Made by a program: the position numbers and the translations under genes | The notes under the pieces: model-generated | What the model was told of the DNA's origin: nothing | Databases searched by the model: none | What the model saw: only the letters and a program-made list of their open reading frames with translations | Shown here: one piece after another, positions 16,763 through 24,328 of the stretch | Position numbering within the stretch: the first letter of the stretch is position 1 | How the letters are laid out: each line of letters opens with the position of its first letter | Origin: Lentilactobacillus parafarraginis DSM 18390 = JCM 14109 | GTDB lineage: Bacteria > Bacillota > Bacilli > Lactobacillales > Lactobacillaceae | Assembly (NCBI RefSeq): GCF_001435895.1 | Contig: NZ_AZFZ01000003.1 | Span: forward strand, 3,926 to 67,925 | DNA: 64,000 bases | Reading direction: 5' to 3'

Positions 16763-17979
16763 TAATTTCCAACTTCTTTCAATAAATGATTAAGTTTCGT
16801 CTTCTTCGTCAATAGATAATTCTTATTTTCAGGGGTCAGGCCCACTTCGAGTGAAATTCGCTCGGTGGTTTGAATACCATATTCCGCTAACTGGTGAATC
16901 TTATCCGGGTTATTGGTCATCAGCCGCACCTGTGATACCCCCTTGCGCTTTAAAATGGCAGCCGCAATTTCGTAATTTCGATCGTCAATTGGCAATCCCA
17001 GGTGCTCATTGGCCTGAACCGTATCAAAGCCCTGCTCCTGAAGTGCGTAGGCCTTCAATTTATTTGCCAAGCCAATTCCCCGGCCTTCCTGCCGCAGGTA
17101 AAGGACGGCGCCGCGGCCATTTCTTTGAATTCGCCGCAAGGCTTCTTGAAGCTGAGGGCCGCAGTCACACCGTTTCGATCCGAGAATGTCACCGGTTAAA
17201 CACTCGCTATGCAGCCGCGTTAGCAAGGGCGCATCCCCCGCCAAATTCCCCTTGGAAATCAGCAGCGTGGGCTCACTATCATCTCCCGTATCGAATGCTT
17301 CCAAGGTGAAGTCCCCATACCGGGTGGGCAAATTGACGGTCGTGATGCTCTTGATCTGTTGGGCATCCCGATAACGGCGGTAACCAATAATCTCGTCAAT
17401 CGTCAGCAGCGTCATCTGATTACCTTCCGCGATGGCTTTCAAATCCTTTCGACGGGCCATCTTGCCGTTCTTTTTCAAGATTTCACAGATGTAGGCGACC
17501 GGTGACCCCCCAGCCAACCGAGCCAGATCCACCGCCGCTTCGGTGTGGCCCTGACGTTCGTAGACACCGTTCTTTCGGGCTATCAGTGGAAAGATGTGGC
17601 CAGGGTGATAGAAGTCATCCCAGGTGCTGGTGCCATTAGCCAACTGGTGAATGGTATCAGCCCGATCAAAGGCTGAAATCCCAGTCGACGCTGTTTTGGC
17701 GTCCAATGTGGTCGTAAACGCCGTCCCAAAAGCGTCGCTGGAATCCGGAATCATTGGTCCCAGGTTCAAGCGGTGGGCCACCTCGGCGCCCATTGGTACG
17801 CAAAGCAGCCCGCGGGCTTTGGTGACCATCTGATTGACATTTTTCGGACTCACCTTTTCTGCCAGCCCGATCATGTCGCCCTCAGCTTCCCGGTCGACCG
17901 AATCGGCGACAATAATCAACTTGCCGGCTTTTAATTCAGCCAACGCCGTTTCAACTTTTTTAATCGTCTGCTCATTCAT
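16762..17979 (-). CDS. ribBA: Bifunctional DHBP synthase / GTP cyclohydrolase II
   Basis: 405 residues with two enzymes in one chain. The N-terminal half (1-200) is 3,4-dihydroxy-2-butanone-4-phosphate synthase, with DREAEGD near residue 25 and RQGHTEA near residue 142. The C-terminal half is GTP cyclohydrolase II, with the zinc ligands in SECLTGDILGSKRCDCG (about 258-274) and RQEGRGIGL near residue 296. Together they make both precursors of lumazine, from ribulose 5-phosphate and GTP. It overlaps ribE by 8 bases (ATGAATGA) and ribH by 1 base. Confidence 0.97.
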   Translation of the reverse strand: MNEQTIKKVETALAELKAGKLIIVADSVDREAEGDMIGLAEKVSPKNVNQMVTKARGLLCVPMGAEVAHRLNLGPMIPDSSDAFGTAFTTTLDAKTASTGISAFDRADTIHQLANGTSTWDDFYHPGHIFPLIARKNGVYERQGHTEAAVDLARLAGGSPVAYICEILKKNGKMARRKDLKAIAEGNQMTLLTIDEIIGYRRYRDAQQIKSITTVNLPTRYGDFTLEAFDTGDDSEPTLLISKGNLAGDAPLLTRLHSECLTGDILGSKRCDCGPQLQEALRRIQRNGRGAVLYLRQEGRGIGLANKLKAYALQEQGFDTVQANEHLGLPIDDRNYEIAAAILKRKGVSQVRLMTNNPDKIHQLAEYGIQTTERISLEVGLTPENKNYLLTKKTKLNHLLKEVGN

Positions 17980-18580
17980 AATTTGCCAATCCTTCCCGTG
18001 CCAAATTCACCACGTACTTACCCAAAATATCGGTTTCAACGTTCACCTGATCGCCAATGGCAACCTGCCCCAACGAGGTATGGGTCATCGTGTAGGGAAT
18101 CAGAGCCACTTCAAATGTTGTTAGGGTCGTCGTCACGACCGTTAAACTAATCCCGTTGATGCCAATCGAGCCCTTTTCAACAATGTAGGGGTGGTACTTC
18201 TGATCGATCCGAAATGTTAATCGTTGTGAGTCATCGTCTGGGGTGCGTTCCAACAGGGTTGCGGTCGCGTCGACATGGCCGAGCAAGAAATGCCCATCCA
18301 GCCGATCAGAAGCCGCCAATGCCGGTTCGAGGTTGACTGAATCGCCAACCGTTAAGTTCTTGAAATTCGTTCGAAACATGGTTTCCGGCATCACATCAGC
18401 AGTGAAGCCCCCGGTTTCAAATGCTGAAATGGTGAGACAGACCCCGTTCACCGCCACGCTGTCGCCTAGTGAGAACGCGGGCTGCTGAATTAAGTTGGTT
18501 TGAATCATGAGTTTGGCCTGCTGATCCGCCATTTCAACGCGGGCAACCCGGCCCTGATCCTGAACAATTCCTGTAAACAT
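17972..18580 (-). CDS. ribE: Riboflavin synthase, alpha subunit
   Basis: 202 residues starting with the conserved MFTGIVQ. Two tandem lumazine-binding domains are visible, the first with VNGVCLT and the second with INGISLTVV. It dismutates two lumazine molecules to riboflavin. The start codon overlaps the ribD stop (TAATG). It is also called ribB or ribC in Bacillus-type naming. Length and motifs are typical. Confidence 0.96.
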   Translation of the reverse strand: MFTGIVQDQGRVARVEMADQQAKLMIQTNLIQQPAFSLGDSVAVNGVCLTISAFETGGFTADVMPETMFRTNFKNLTVGDSVNLEPALAASDRLDGHFLLGHVDATATLLERTPDDDSQRLTFRIDQKYHPYIVEKGSIGINGISLTVVTTTLTTFEVALIPYTMTHTSLGQVAIGDQVNVETDILGKYVVNLAREGLANYE

Positions 18581-19635
18581 TAGTCAGCCCTCCTTGTTGT
18601 CAGCTTAATATCATCACCAAGTGACTGAACGGTTGGCGTCGCAAAGTGAAGCATCTCAGCGTTGCCAGGGCCAATCACCGCCGGCAACCCAGTGCCGCCA
18701 ATCATGAATGGCGAAATGTAAGCCACCAGCTTATCCACTAGTCCAGCCTTCACGAAGGCCGCCTGAACGTGACTGCCGCCCTCTACCAGCAACGACTGAA
18801 TTCCCTGATCGCCCAACTGTTCAATGACGACTGCAGGTGTCCAATCCGGCTTTTCGATCACCTTCACAAATTCCGGTAGTGAAGCGGTTGGTCGGTGGCT
18901 AGTCAAGATCCACACTTGCGCCGGGCTTTGAAATAATTTGGCGGTTAAATCCAGGTGCCGGGCGTCCCGCATCAGAATGATCCGAATCGGCTGGGTCTTC
19001 GCATCAGCCTCCCTAATTGTCAATTGCGGATCGTCAACGTGGTAGGTCCGCTCGCCCACCAGAATTGCCTGATTCAGTCGGCGCAATTGCTGACTATCCT
19101 CCCAGGCTTGACTGCCGGATAACCGTGTCCGGGTATCGCCGGCCTGATTAATTTTGCCATCAAGCGACATTGCATACTTCAAGGTCACCATTGGCCGCTT
19201 CCGCCGGTAATAAAAGTTGTAAGCTTCGTTCACCATTTCGGTATTGTCCAGGTTATCAACGACCACCCCATTCTTGGTCAACCGGTCAATCCCGTTGCCA
19301 CCAACAATCGGGTTGGGATCAGCCTGGCCAATCACGACCCGAGAAAAGCCCAGGGCCACCAGGCGATCAGCGCACGGCGGCGTCTTACCGTAGTGACTGC
19401 AAGGTTCCAACGTCACGTAAATGGTGGCGCCCTCAGCATCACTTGGGCTGTTCAGATGTGATATCGCATCGATTTCGGCATGCGGTTCGCCAAATCGATG
19501 GTGATAGCCGCGAGCCAAAATCTGGCCGTCCTTCACAATAACCGCGCCAACCCGGGGATTGGTCCAAGTCGCTCCCAACCCCTTCCAAGCTTCAGTAACT
19601 GCTAACTGCATATAATCTTGATCATTCAATCTCAC
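18580..19635 (-). CDS. ribD: Riboflavin biosynthesis deaminase/reductase
   Basis: 351 residues with two domains. The N-terminal zinc deaminase has HAE at residues 52-54 and PC..TPPC with C79 and C88; the C-terminal NADPH reductase has TLKYAMSLDGKI near residue 150 and VEGGSHVQAAF near residue 285. It converts the GTP cyclohydrolase product into 5-amino-6-ribitylamino-uracil phosphate. It is the first gene of ribD-ribE-ribBA-ribH. A terminator (19646-19672) immediately precedes it and is probably controlled by the FMN riboswitch upstream. Confidence 0.96.
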   Translation of the reverse strand: MRLNDQDYMQLAVTEAWKGLGATWTNPRVGAVIVKDGQILARGYHHRFGEPHAEIDAISHLNSPSDAEGATIYVTLEPCSHYGKTPPCADRLVALGFSRVVIGQADPNPIVGGNGIDRLTKNGVVVDNLDNTEMVNEAYNFYYRRKRPMVTLKYAMSLDGKINQAGDTRTRLSGSQAWEDSQQLRRLNQAILVGERTYHVDDPQLTIREADAKTQPIRIILMRDARHLDLTAKLFQSPAQVWILTSHRPTASLPEFVKVIEKPDWTPAVVIEQLGDQGIQSLLVEGGSHVQAAFVKAGLVDKLVAYISPFMIGGTGLPAVIGPGNAEMLHFATPTVQSLGDDIKLTTRRAD

Positions 19636-19645
19636 TCACCCCACG

Positions 19646-19672
19646 AAAAAAGCCCCGCAACAATTGCGGGGC
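19646..19672 (-). terminator. Intrinsic terminator of the FMN riboswitch expression platform
   Basis: Minus strand GCCCCGCAA/TTGCGGGGC with a 3-base loop and six T, between the aptamer and ribD. With FMN bound, transcription should stop here. Confidence 0.88.
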
Positions 19673-19819
19673 ATTAATTAGATAAGCTAAATAAGATTTC
19701 ACACGAGTCTTGAAGAACCAGCTGGTTGGTAATAACGGAAAAGCAACCCCTTAAGGCCAATTTCCGACTGTTCACCAAACCATCCCAGTTCTTACCGATG
19801 TTTTGAAATGCTTATTGTT

Positions 19820-19945
19820 TCTTCTCCCATCCAGACTTTACTGTCGGTCCCAGACTCACACTGGGTCAACCGCTTAACGCGGGTCACGGACTTCGATCTT
19901 ACAATCGTCACCGTCGGTCGGGAATTGCACCCTGCCCCGAAGAAA
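19820..19945 (-). promoter_or_regulatory. FMN riboswitch (RFN element)
   Basis: On the minus strand the conserved core blocks appear in order: CTTCGGGGCAGGGTGCAATT, then CCCGACCG, a variable arm, GGGACCGACAGTA, and GTCTGGATGGGAGAAG closing the first stem. These are hallmarks of the RFN aptamer that senses FMN. It lies 185 bases before ribD with a terminator between, so regulation by premature termination is expected. Confidence 0.97.
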
Positions 19946-19966
19946 TCTATTCAGTTTTCAAAAATT

Positions 19967-19995
19967 ATCATACATCATTGGTGCGCTGGTGACAA
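19967..19995 (-). promoter_or_regulatory. Promoter of the rib operon
   Basis: Minus strand TTGTCA (19990-19995), 17 bases, TATGAT (19967-19972), about 20 bases before the FMN aptamer. Confidence 0.7.
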
Positions 19996-20128
19996 TCATG
20001 AATCATCGATTAAATTGGATCTACTAACTGGATAACGGCTGAATCCCTTGGTGGGCCTAGTGAGAAGATCTTACAAAAAGTAATTAAAATTTTAAAGCTA
20101 AATGGAAGCGGTTGCTAAAAAATCTAAA

Positions 20129-20479
20129 TTACCGACTACCTAAGTACACATCCATTCGATGATTAACTTCTTTAAATTTATCTGCGGGTAATATCAGTGA
20201 TACCTCATCAATCTGCTCGTCCTCTATAGGAGTTTGGTCCCCCCGGTCTATCGAGGAAATCTGCATTTGATAAAGGGGAGACTTAAATTGAAATAACAAA
20301 GAATTAATGTAATTTATTAATCTTATCCCCTTTCCAAACGTTGCAGAACTAAATAAACCTTTTACAGTTATTGTCACAAACTCATCATTGCCATCAATTG
20401 AAAAACTATCTAATGAAATTGAGTTTCTGTCCATGTAATTATCAACCAATTGTCCGATATAACCAATTTTCTTCACCAT
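20129..20479 (-). CDS. Hypothetical AT-rich protein
   Basis: 116 residues, no signal peptide or membrane helix. The composition is acidic at the C-terminus, with beta-like segments in the middle (DEFVTITVKGLFSSATFGKG) and an ending VNHRMDVYLGSR. I recognise no domain. Codon use is clearly more AT-rich than in neighbouring genes, which suggests acquisition or relaxed selection. GGAGG lies 4 bases before the ATG. A 48-codon open frame on the same strand overlaps its start by 7 bases (ATGGTGA), which suggests a former or present two-gene operon. Function unknown. Confidence 0.6.
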   Translation of the reverse strand: MVKKIGYIGQLVDNYMDRNSISLDSFSIDGNDEFVTITVKGLFSSATFGKGIRLINYINSLLFQFKSPLYQMQISSIDRGDQTPIEDEQIDEVSLILPADKFKEVNHRMDVYLGSR

Positions 20480-20619
20480 AACGCCTCCATGCGTATATAA
20501 TTGCCTACTAGCTTAAAGGGGTCATTAAATTGCTTCTCCTCAATTTTATCAATAACGTTATTTATGTCAATGCTATAAACAATTGTCCAAATAATTTTAA
20601 GTGATAGTAAACTAAGCAC
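20473..20619 (-). CDS. Possible small membrane protein or 3' remnant of a longer gene
   Basis: 48 codons from a GTG at 20619 to a TGA overlapping the next start. The first 17 residues are hydrophobic (VLSLLSLKIIWTIVYSI) and the rest is charged and helical (DKIEEKQFNDPFKLVGNYIR). The seven-base overlap with the next gene, whose ribosome site lies within this frame, looks like real operon structure. No ribosome binding site precedes the GTG, and an in-frame TGA lies 7 codons upstream of the GTG, so it may be the tail of a degraded gene. Confidence 0.35.
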   Translation of the reverse strand: MLSLLSLKIIWTIVYSIDINNVIDKIEEKQFNDPFKLVGNYIRMEALW

Positions 20620-20715
20620 AACGGGTGCATATAACTTTCATAAGCATATGAAGCTTCTCATGATATGGATTATCACAAAGCAATTGCCCTCTCGCTCAAC
20701 AATATTTGTAATGTC

Positions 20716-20746
20716 AAAAAATACCGGCCCTAAAAGCGGTCGGTAT
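20716..20746 (-). terminator. Terminator of copYZ
   Basis: Minus strand ATACCGACC/GGCCGGTAT stem (one mismatch) followed by six T, 16 bases after the copZ stop codon. Confidence 0.85.
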
Positions 20747-20761
20747 CAATATTAGTGACTA

Positions 20762-20959
20762 TTATTTTTGAATCCCCGTAATCTTAAAACGGGTATCAGC
20801 CAAAGTTGCATTTAATTCATCAACCGTTGTGTTCCCTTCAAAGGTCGCTGTCTTGCTGGCGAGATCAACTTTCACGTTAGAAACCTTCTGGCTAAGGTGT
20901 TCTGTCACATGCTTGACACAGTTGTTACACCGCATGCCTTCAATCGTTACTTTTGGCAT
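20762..20959 (-). CDS. copZ: Copper chaperone CopZ
   Basis: 65-residue heavy-metal-associated domain with MRCNNC, in which C11 and C14 bind Cu+. The ferredoxin-like beta-alpha-beta-beta-alpha-beta fold is evident. In Enterococcus hirae CopZ delivers Cu+ to the CopY repressor. The open frame can be extended to a TTG at 20992, but GAGGG lies 7 bases before the ATG at 20959 inside that extension, so the shorter form is chosen. It is directly downstream of copY on the same strand. No CopA-type ATPase is found in this operon. Confidence 0.92.
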   Translation of the reverse strand: MPKVTIEGMRCNNCVKHVTEHLSQKVSNVKVDLASKTATFEGNTTVDELNATLADTRFKITGIQK

Positions 20960-20992
20960 TTTTGTCCCTCTTTCAAGTTCAAGATTATTCAA

Positions 20993-21436
20993 CTAACAGT
21001 TACAGTCCGCACCCATGCCAGCGGGTAAACAGTTACACTGAACCGTTTTCGGCGCCGTTTTGGCCTTCTCTGCCAAAATTTTCTGGAGATTAGCGATGTC
21101 ATCTTGAGAAAGCTCCCGGGATTGGATCACATCGGCAATCGTACTGCCAGCCCGCATCGCACACATGTGGTCAAATAAATCAGTCGCTGCGGCCGCCATC
21201 GAATCCTGTTCACCAACCGCTGCCTGATATTCATAGGGCCGCTGGTCGCCATGCTGGGTCACCGCGTGCTTCTTAATGAGTCGGTGAAGTAAGGTTTTGG
21301 TCGTTGAATCCGACCAGCCCCGCGCCTGATTCATGGTGTCAATTAACTGCCGGCTGGTCACTTTGTTCAGCGTCCAAATTGCCCGCATGACTTCCCATTC
21401 AGAATCTGAAATTGTCACATCTTTTGCGTCGATCAT
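20993..21436 (-). CDS. copY: Copper-responsive repressor CopY
   Basis: 147-residue BlaI/MecI-type winged-helix repressor. The N-terminal domain has SDSEWEVMRAIW (about 10-21) and the recognition region WSDSTTKTLLHRL. The C-terminus carries two Cys pairs, CNC at 134-136 and CNC at 145-147, which bind Cu+ or Zn2+. The usual spacing between pairs in CopY is four residues; here it is eight. The long frame up to 21553 is rejected because AAAGGGGA lies 8 bases before the ATG at 21436. The promoter contains a cop box. Confidence 0.92.
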   Translation of the reverse strand: MIDAKDVTISDSEWEVMRAIWTLNKVTSRQLIDTMNQARGWSDSTTKTLLHRLIKKHAVTQHGDQRPYEYQAAVGEQDSMAAAATDLFDHMCAMRAGSTIADVIQSRELSQDDIANLQKILAEKAKTAPKTVQCNCLPAGMGADCNC

Positions 21437-21489
21437 GTTAAAGTTCCCCTTTAATTGCGTACAGCTATCAACTACTATATTTATTAGTT

Positions 21490-21499
21490 TACAGTTGTA
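21490..21499. promoter_or_regulatory. cop box, CopY operator
   Basis: TACAGTTGTA fits the CopY operator TACAnnTGTA exactly. It lies just inside the -35 TTGACT (21503-21508, minus strand) of the copY promoter. A degenerate second copy, TACAGCTATC, is at 21460-21469. Confidence 0.85.
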
Positions 21500-21685
21500 G
21501 TCAGTCAAAAGCAAGGATTTTAACAAATTGACCACGGTATTCCTGCCGACCATTTACGAAGAGGCTCTCAGCAGCACAACTAAATTGTGGACTCAACCAC
21601 CTTCGACGCATCATTTAACGTCTCAGTATCAAGACCATTTGTCTGCCTTGCCGCAATGACCCCGGCAACGATAACGGCCTAATTT

Positions 21686-22690
21686 CTACTTAATCTGTCC
21701 CTGGCCTGCCAGAATCTGATCAATTTCAGATAATTCATCGGGACTGAAATCCATGTGATCAAGGGCCTTCACGTTATCTAAAATTTGTTGCGGGCGACTA
21801 GCCCCGATCAAGACTGAGGCAATTTCGGGCTCGCGCAAATTCCAGGCGAGGGCCATTTCTGCCAGGGTCTGCCCCCGCTTCTTGGCCACTTCGTTCAGTT
21901 TCTTAACTGTCGAAAGCGTTTCGTCCACCTGCTTGGGGTGCAGGAATGGGCTAGTCGATTTAGCCGCCCGGGAATCGGCGGGAATCCCATTGAGATACTT
22001 GTCGGTGAGCAGGCCTTGCGCCAGAGAACTAAAACTCACGGCGGCCTTCCCTTCACGTTTCAAAACCGGAAACAGGTCCTGTTCAATATGACGATCAAAC
22101 ATGTTGTACCGCGGTTGATGAATCACAAACGGCGTGTGGAGGTCATTAAAAATTTTGGTAATTTCGGCCGTTTGCTTGCCAGAATAGTTGGAAATCCCAA
22201 TGTAAAGTGCCTTCCCTTGGCGAACCAGCTGATCCAGGGCCATTGCGGTTTCTTCAAACGGCGTATCGGGATCCGGCCGATGCGAATAGAAAATATCGAC
22301 GTAGTCCAGACCCATTCGTTTCAAACTCTGGTTAGCACTGGCAATAATGTTCTTCTTAGAACCCCACTCCCCATAAGGGCCGGGCCACATATAATACCCG
22401 GCCTTGCTGGCAATAATCATTTCATCCCGGTAAGGCTTCATATCCCCGGCCATAATCCGGCCGAAGTTGGCTTCGGCACTGCCGGCAACCGGACCGTAAT
22501 TGTTGGCCAAATCAAAGTAAGTGATTCCACAGTCAAACGCCTGGTGAATAATGGCCTTTTGATTTTCAAATTCGTCAACGCTGCCAAAATTATGCCAGAG
22601 CCCTAAGCTCAAGGCAGATAATTTCAAGCCGCTCTTACCAACCCGCTTATAAACCATTTTATCGTATCGCTGCTCGTCTGCTTGATACAT
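21686..22690 (-). CDS. Aldo/keto reductase, YghZ-like
   Basis: 334-residue TIM-barrel NADPH-dependent reductase. The catalytic tetrad is recognisable: Asp and Tyr in FDLANNYG (about 59-66), Lys in ASKAGYY, and His in IFYSHRPD. The closest group that I recognise is YghZ/Gpr, which reduces L-glyceraldehyde 3-phosphate and methylglyoxal-type aldehydes and is related to potassium channel beta subunits. GGAGGTCG precedes the ATG. It is divergent from a MerR regulator whose operator forms the spacer of its promoter, so expression is probably induced by the MerR signal, likely an electrophile or redox stress. Confidence 0.88.
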   Translation of the reverse strand: MYQADEQRYDKMVYKRVGKSGLKLSALSLGLWHNFGSVDEFENQKAIIHQAFDCGITYFDLANNYGPVAGSAEANFGRIMAGDMKPYRDEMIIASKAGYYMWPGPYGEWGSKKNIIASANQSLKRMGLDYVDIFYSHRPDPDTPFEETAMALDQLVRQGKALYIGISNYSGKQTAEITKIFNDLHTPFVIHQPRYNMFDRHIEQDLFPVLKREGKAAVSFSSLAQGLLTDKYLNGIPADSRAAKSTSPFLHPKQVDETLSTVKKLNEVAKKRGQTLAEMALAWNLREPEIASVLIGASRPQQILDNVKALDHMDFSPDELSEIDQILAGQGQIK

Positions 22691-22739
22691 TTTACGACCT
22701 CCATTGCATTTTTCCTGTCATTCCATTACGATATTGATA

Positions 22740-22770
22740 AGCATACCACTTCAAGTTAACTTGAAGTAAA
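22740..22770 (-). promoter_or_regulatory. MerR-type promoter with 19-bp spacer and perfect 20-bp palindrome
   Basis: Minus strand TTTACT (22765-22770), 19 bases, TATGCT (22740-22745). The spacer is filled by ACTTCAAGTT-AACTTGAAGT (22748-22767), a perfect palindrome. The long spacer with a centred palindrome is the signature of MerR-activated promoters. Confidence 0.85.
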
Positions 22771-22788
22771 GAACGAGGAGAACACAAA

Positions 22789-23202
22789 ATGCCAACTTAC
22801 TCAATTAGTGACGTTTCAAAGCGGTATCACCTGCCACAAACAACGTTGCGGTACTACGAAGATCTCGGGTTACTCTATGACGTGCCCCGCCGCGGAAATC
22901 ACCGGGTCTATAATGACGCGCACTTAGCCCGGCTGAGCGCAATTTGCTGCTTCAAAAATACCGGCATGACGCTGAGTGAACTGCAAACGCTTTTTAGCTA
23001 CGATGAGCACAGTGCCGATCTGGATAAAATTATTGATCTGCTGGATCGCCACTGCCGTGAAGTGGATGAAAAGCTGCGGATTCTGGAACAAAATCATCGC
23101 CAGATCAAACGAAAGCGCCAATTTTACGAAGATATCCGCACAGCCAGAGAAACCCACCAGCCCCTGCCGAAGTGGGCCGATTACAAAATAACCGACTTCT
23201 GA
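22789..23202 (+). CDS. MerR-family transcriptional regulator
   Basis: 137 residues. The N-terminal winged helix has YSISDVSKRYHLPQTTLRYY (about 4-23) and GNHRVYNDAHLARL. A dimerisation coiled coil covers about residues 75-120. There is no conserved Cys cluster for metal or iron-sulfur binding; the two adjacent Cys in the helical region (ICCFKNTGM) could sense thiol-reactive compounds. It resembles the aldehyde/stress-responsive MerR proteins found next to oxidoreductases in lactobacilli. It is divergent from an aldo/keto reductase and presumably activates it. GAGGAG precedes the ATG. Confidence 0.9.
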   Translation: MPTYSISDVSKRYHLPQTTLRYYEDLGLLYDVPRRGNHRVYNDAHLARLSAICCFKNTGMTLSELQTLFSYDEHSADLDKIIDLLDRHCREVDEKLRILEQNHRQIKRKRQFYEDIRTARETHQPLPKWADYKITDF

Positions 23203-23256
23203 ATTGATTCACAGCCACCGATTTTTAGCAAGCTCCTAATTCAAAAACACCTAAAC

Positions 23257-23301
23257 AAAACGAGATTCCGTTCGCATCAGCTGTCTAACGGGATCTCGTT
23301 T
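23257..23301. terminator. Bidirectional terminator between MerR and apbE
   Basis: 16-bp stem AAAACGAGATTCCGTT with its complement (one G-U pair) and a T run. Confidence 0.88.
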
Positions 23302-23331
23302 TTATTTGGATAACGCTTCTTAATATTCGAT

Positions 23332-24312
23332 TTAATCGGCGTAAGTGACCTGATAACTAGGATCAAGAACCGTCACATCGGCATCTTTCAAGCCGACGAC
23401 GGTCACCCGCTTGTCCTTAGTGACAAACACCGCGCCGTATAGATCAGAGCGGTCCGCTGCCCATCCCGGAACGGGCTGACCGGCAAAAAACAACCGGGCC
23501 GTTTCAATTTCACCATCAATTGAGGCTTTTGAGAAGATTGTCACGCCAGCCAAATTATTCTGACGGGGGTAACCGGTCTGTGGATCCAAAATGTGGTGAT
23601 AGGACTTCCCGTTGGCTTCCAAATGGCGTTCATAAATGCCGCTGGTAACTGCCGAACACGGGCCAATTTTCACACTCAAAATGGCCTTGCCCCGTTCGGA
23701 AGACGGGGCCTGAACCCCAACGCGCCACTTACCATCGAGATGAGCCGGCGAATCACCGACTAAAAGCAGGTTGCCGCCCAAGTCAATCATCCCGGCGCGT
23801 TTTCCATAGGCCCGCCAGTAGTCAGCAATTCGATCGGCAATGTATCCCTTGGCAATTCCGCCAAGATCCAGTTCCATGCCAGCCCGTTTCAAAAAGATCG
23901 AAAGGTCGGCATCGTTAAAGTCCGCCTGCAGCGGATCAATTAACGCCAGCCGGTCGTGGATCTGGGAATCGGTGGGCACGTGCGCGTCTGTAAAGCCGAT
24001 TTTCCACAGCTTCACCAACGGCCCAATCGTCGCGTTGAAACCAAAATTTTGCCGACTAAGTTGAATCGCCCGCTTCGTCAGCGAATAAGTGGCATCTGAC
24101 ACGGAAACCGCGTGGTCACCGGCGGCATCGTTAACCGCCATGACCTCTGAACCCTCCCGATTCACCGTCAATAAATTTTCATAGTAGGCCACCAGCCGAT
24201 TGGATGCGTCAAGCTGGGAAGCCTTGGCGTCCCCAAACAACGTCAAATTGATCTGGGTCCCCAGACCATAGTAGTTCTTAGTTAACTTTTGCGCCGCAAT
24301 TCCATTATTAAT
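23332..24312 (-). CDS. apbE: FAD:protein FMN transferase, start codon abnormal
   Basis: ApbE attaches FMN covalently to Thr of flavoproteins. Visible blocks include LDLGGIAKGYIADR, MIDLGGNLLLVG, HHILDPQTGYP and a terminal SIDGEIETA metal-site motif. The conserved N-terminal GLGTQINLTLFGD lies upstream of the first TTG in frame (24246), so translation must begin earlier. No ATG, GTG or TTG exists in that frame after the preceding stop. GAGGA (24322-24326) is placed 9 bases before an ATT codon at 24312, taken here as start (326 residues). Alternatively an ATG at 24305 in another frame would join if one A were restored to an AAAA run near 24296. Downstream of a flavin reductase gene with no terminator between. 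No signal peptide, so targets are cytosolic or the enzyme is impaired. Confidence 0.75.
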   Translation of the reverse strand: MNNGIAAQKLTKNYYGLGTQINLTLFGDAKASQLDASNRLVAYYENLLTVNREGSEVMAVNDAAGDHAVSVSDATYSLTKRAIQLSRQNFGFNATIGPLVKLWKIGFTDAHVPTDSQIHDRLALIDPLQADFNDADLSIFLKRAGMELDLGGIAKGYIADRIADYWRAYGKRAGMIDLGGNLLLVGDSPAHLDGKWRVGVQAPSSERGKAILSVKIGPCSAVTSGIYERHLEANGKSYHHILDPQTGYPRQNNLAGVTIFSKASIDGEIETARLFFAGQPVPGWAADRSDLYGAVFVTKDKRVTVVGLKDADVTVLDPSYQVTYAD

Positions 24313-24328
24313 GATTATCAGTCCTCAA

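Noticed and set aside
19170..19541. 123-codon plus-strand frame within ribD
   Set aside because: Shadow of ribD with low-complexity basic composition.
21938..22606. 222-codon plus-strand frame inside the aldo/keto reductase
   Set aside because: Antisense shadow; the minus-strand protein has conserved catalytic motifs.
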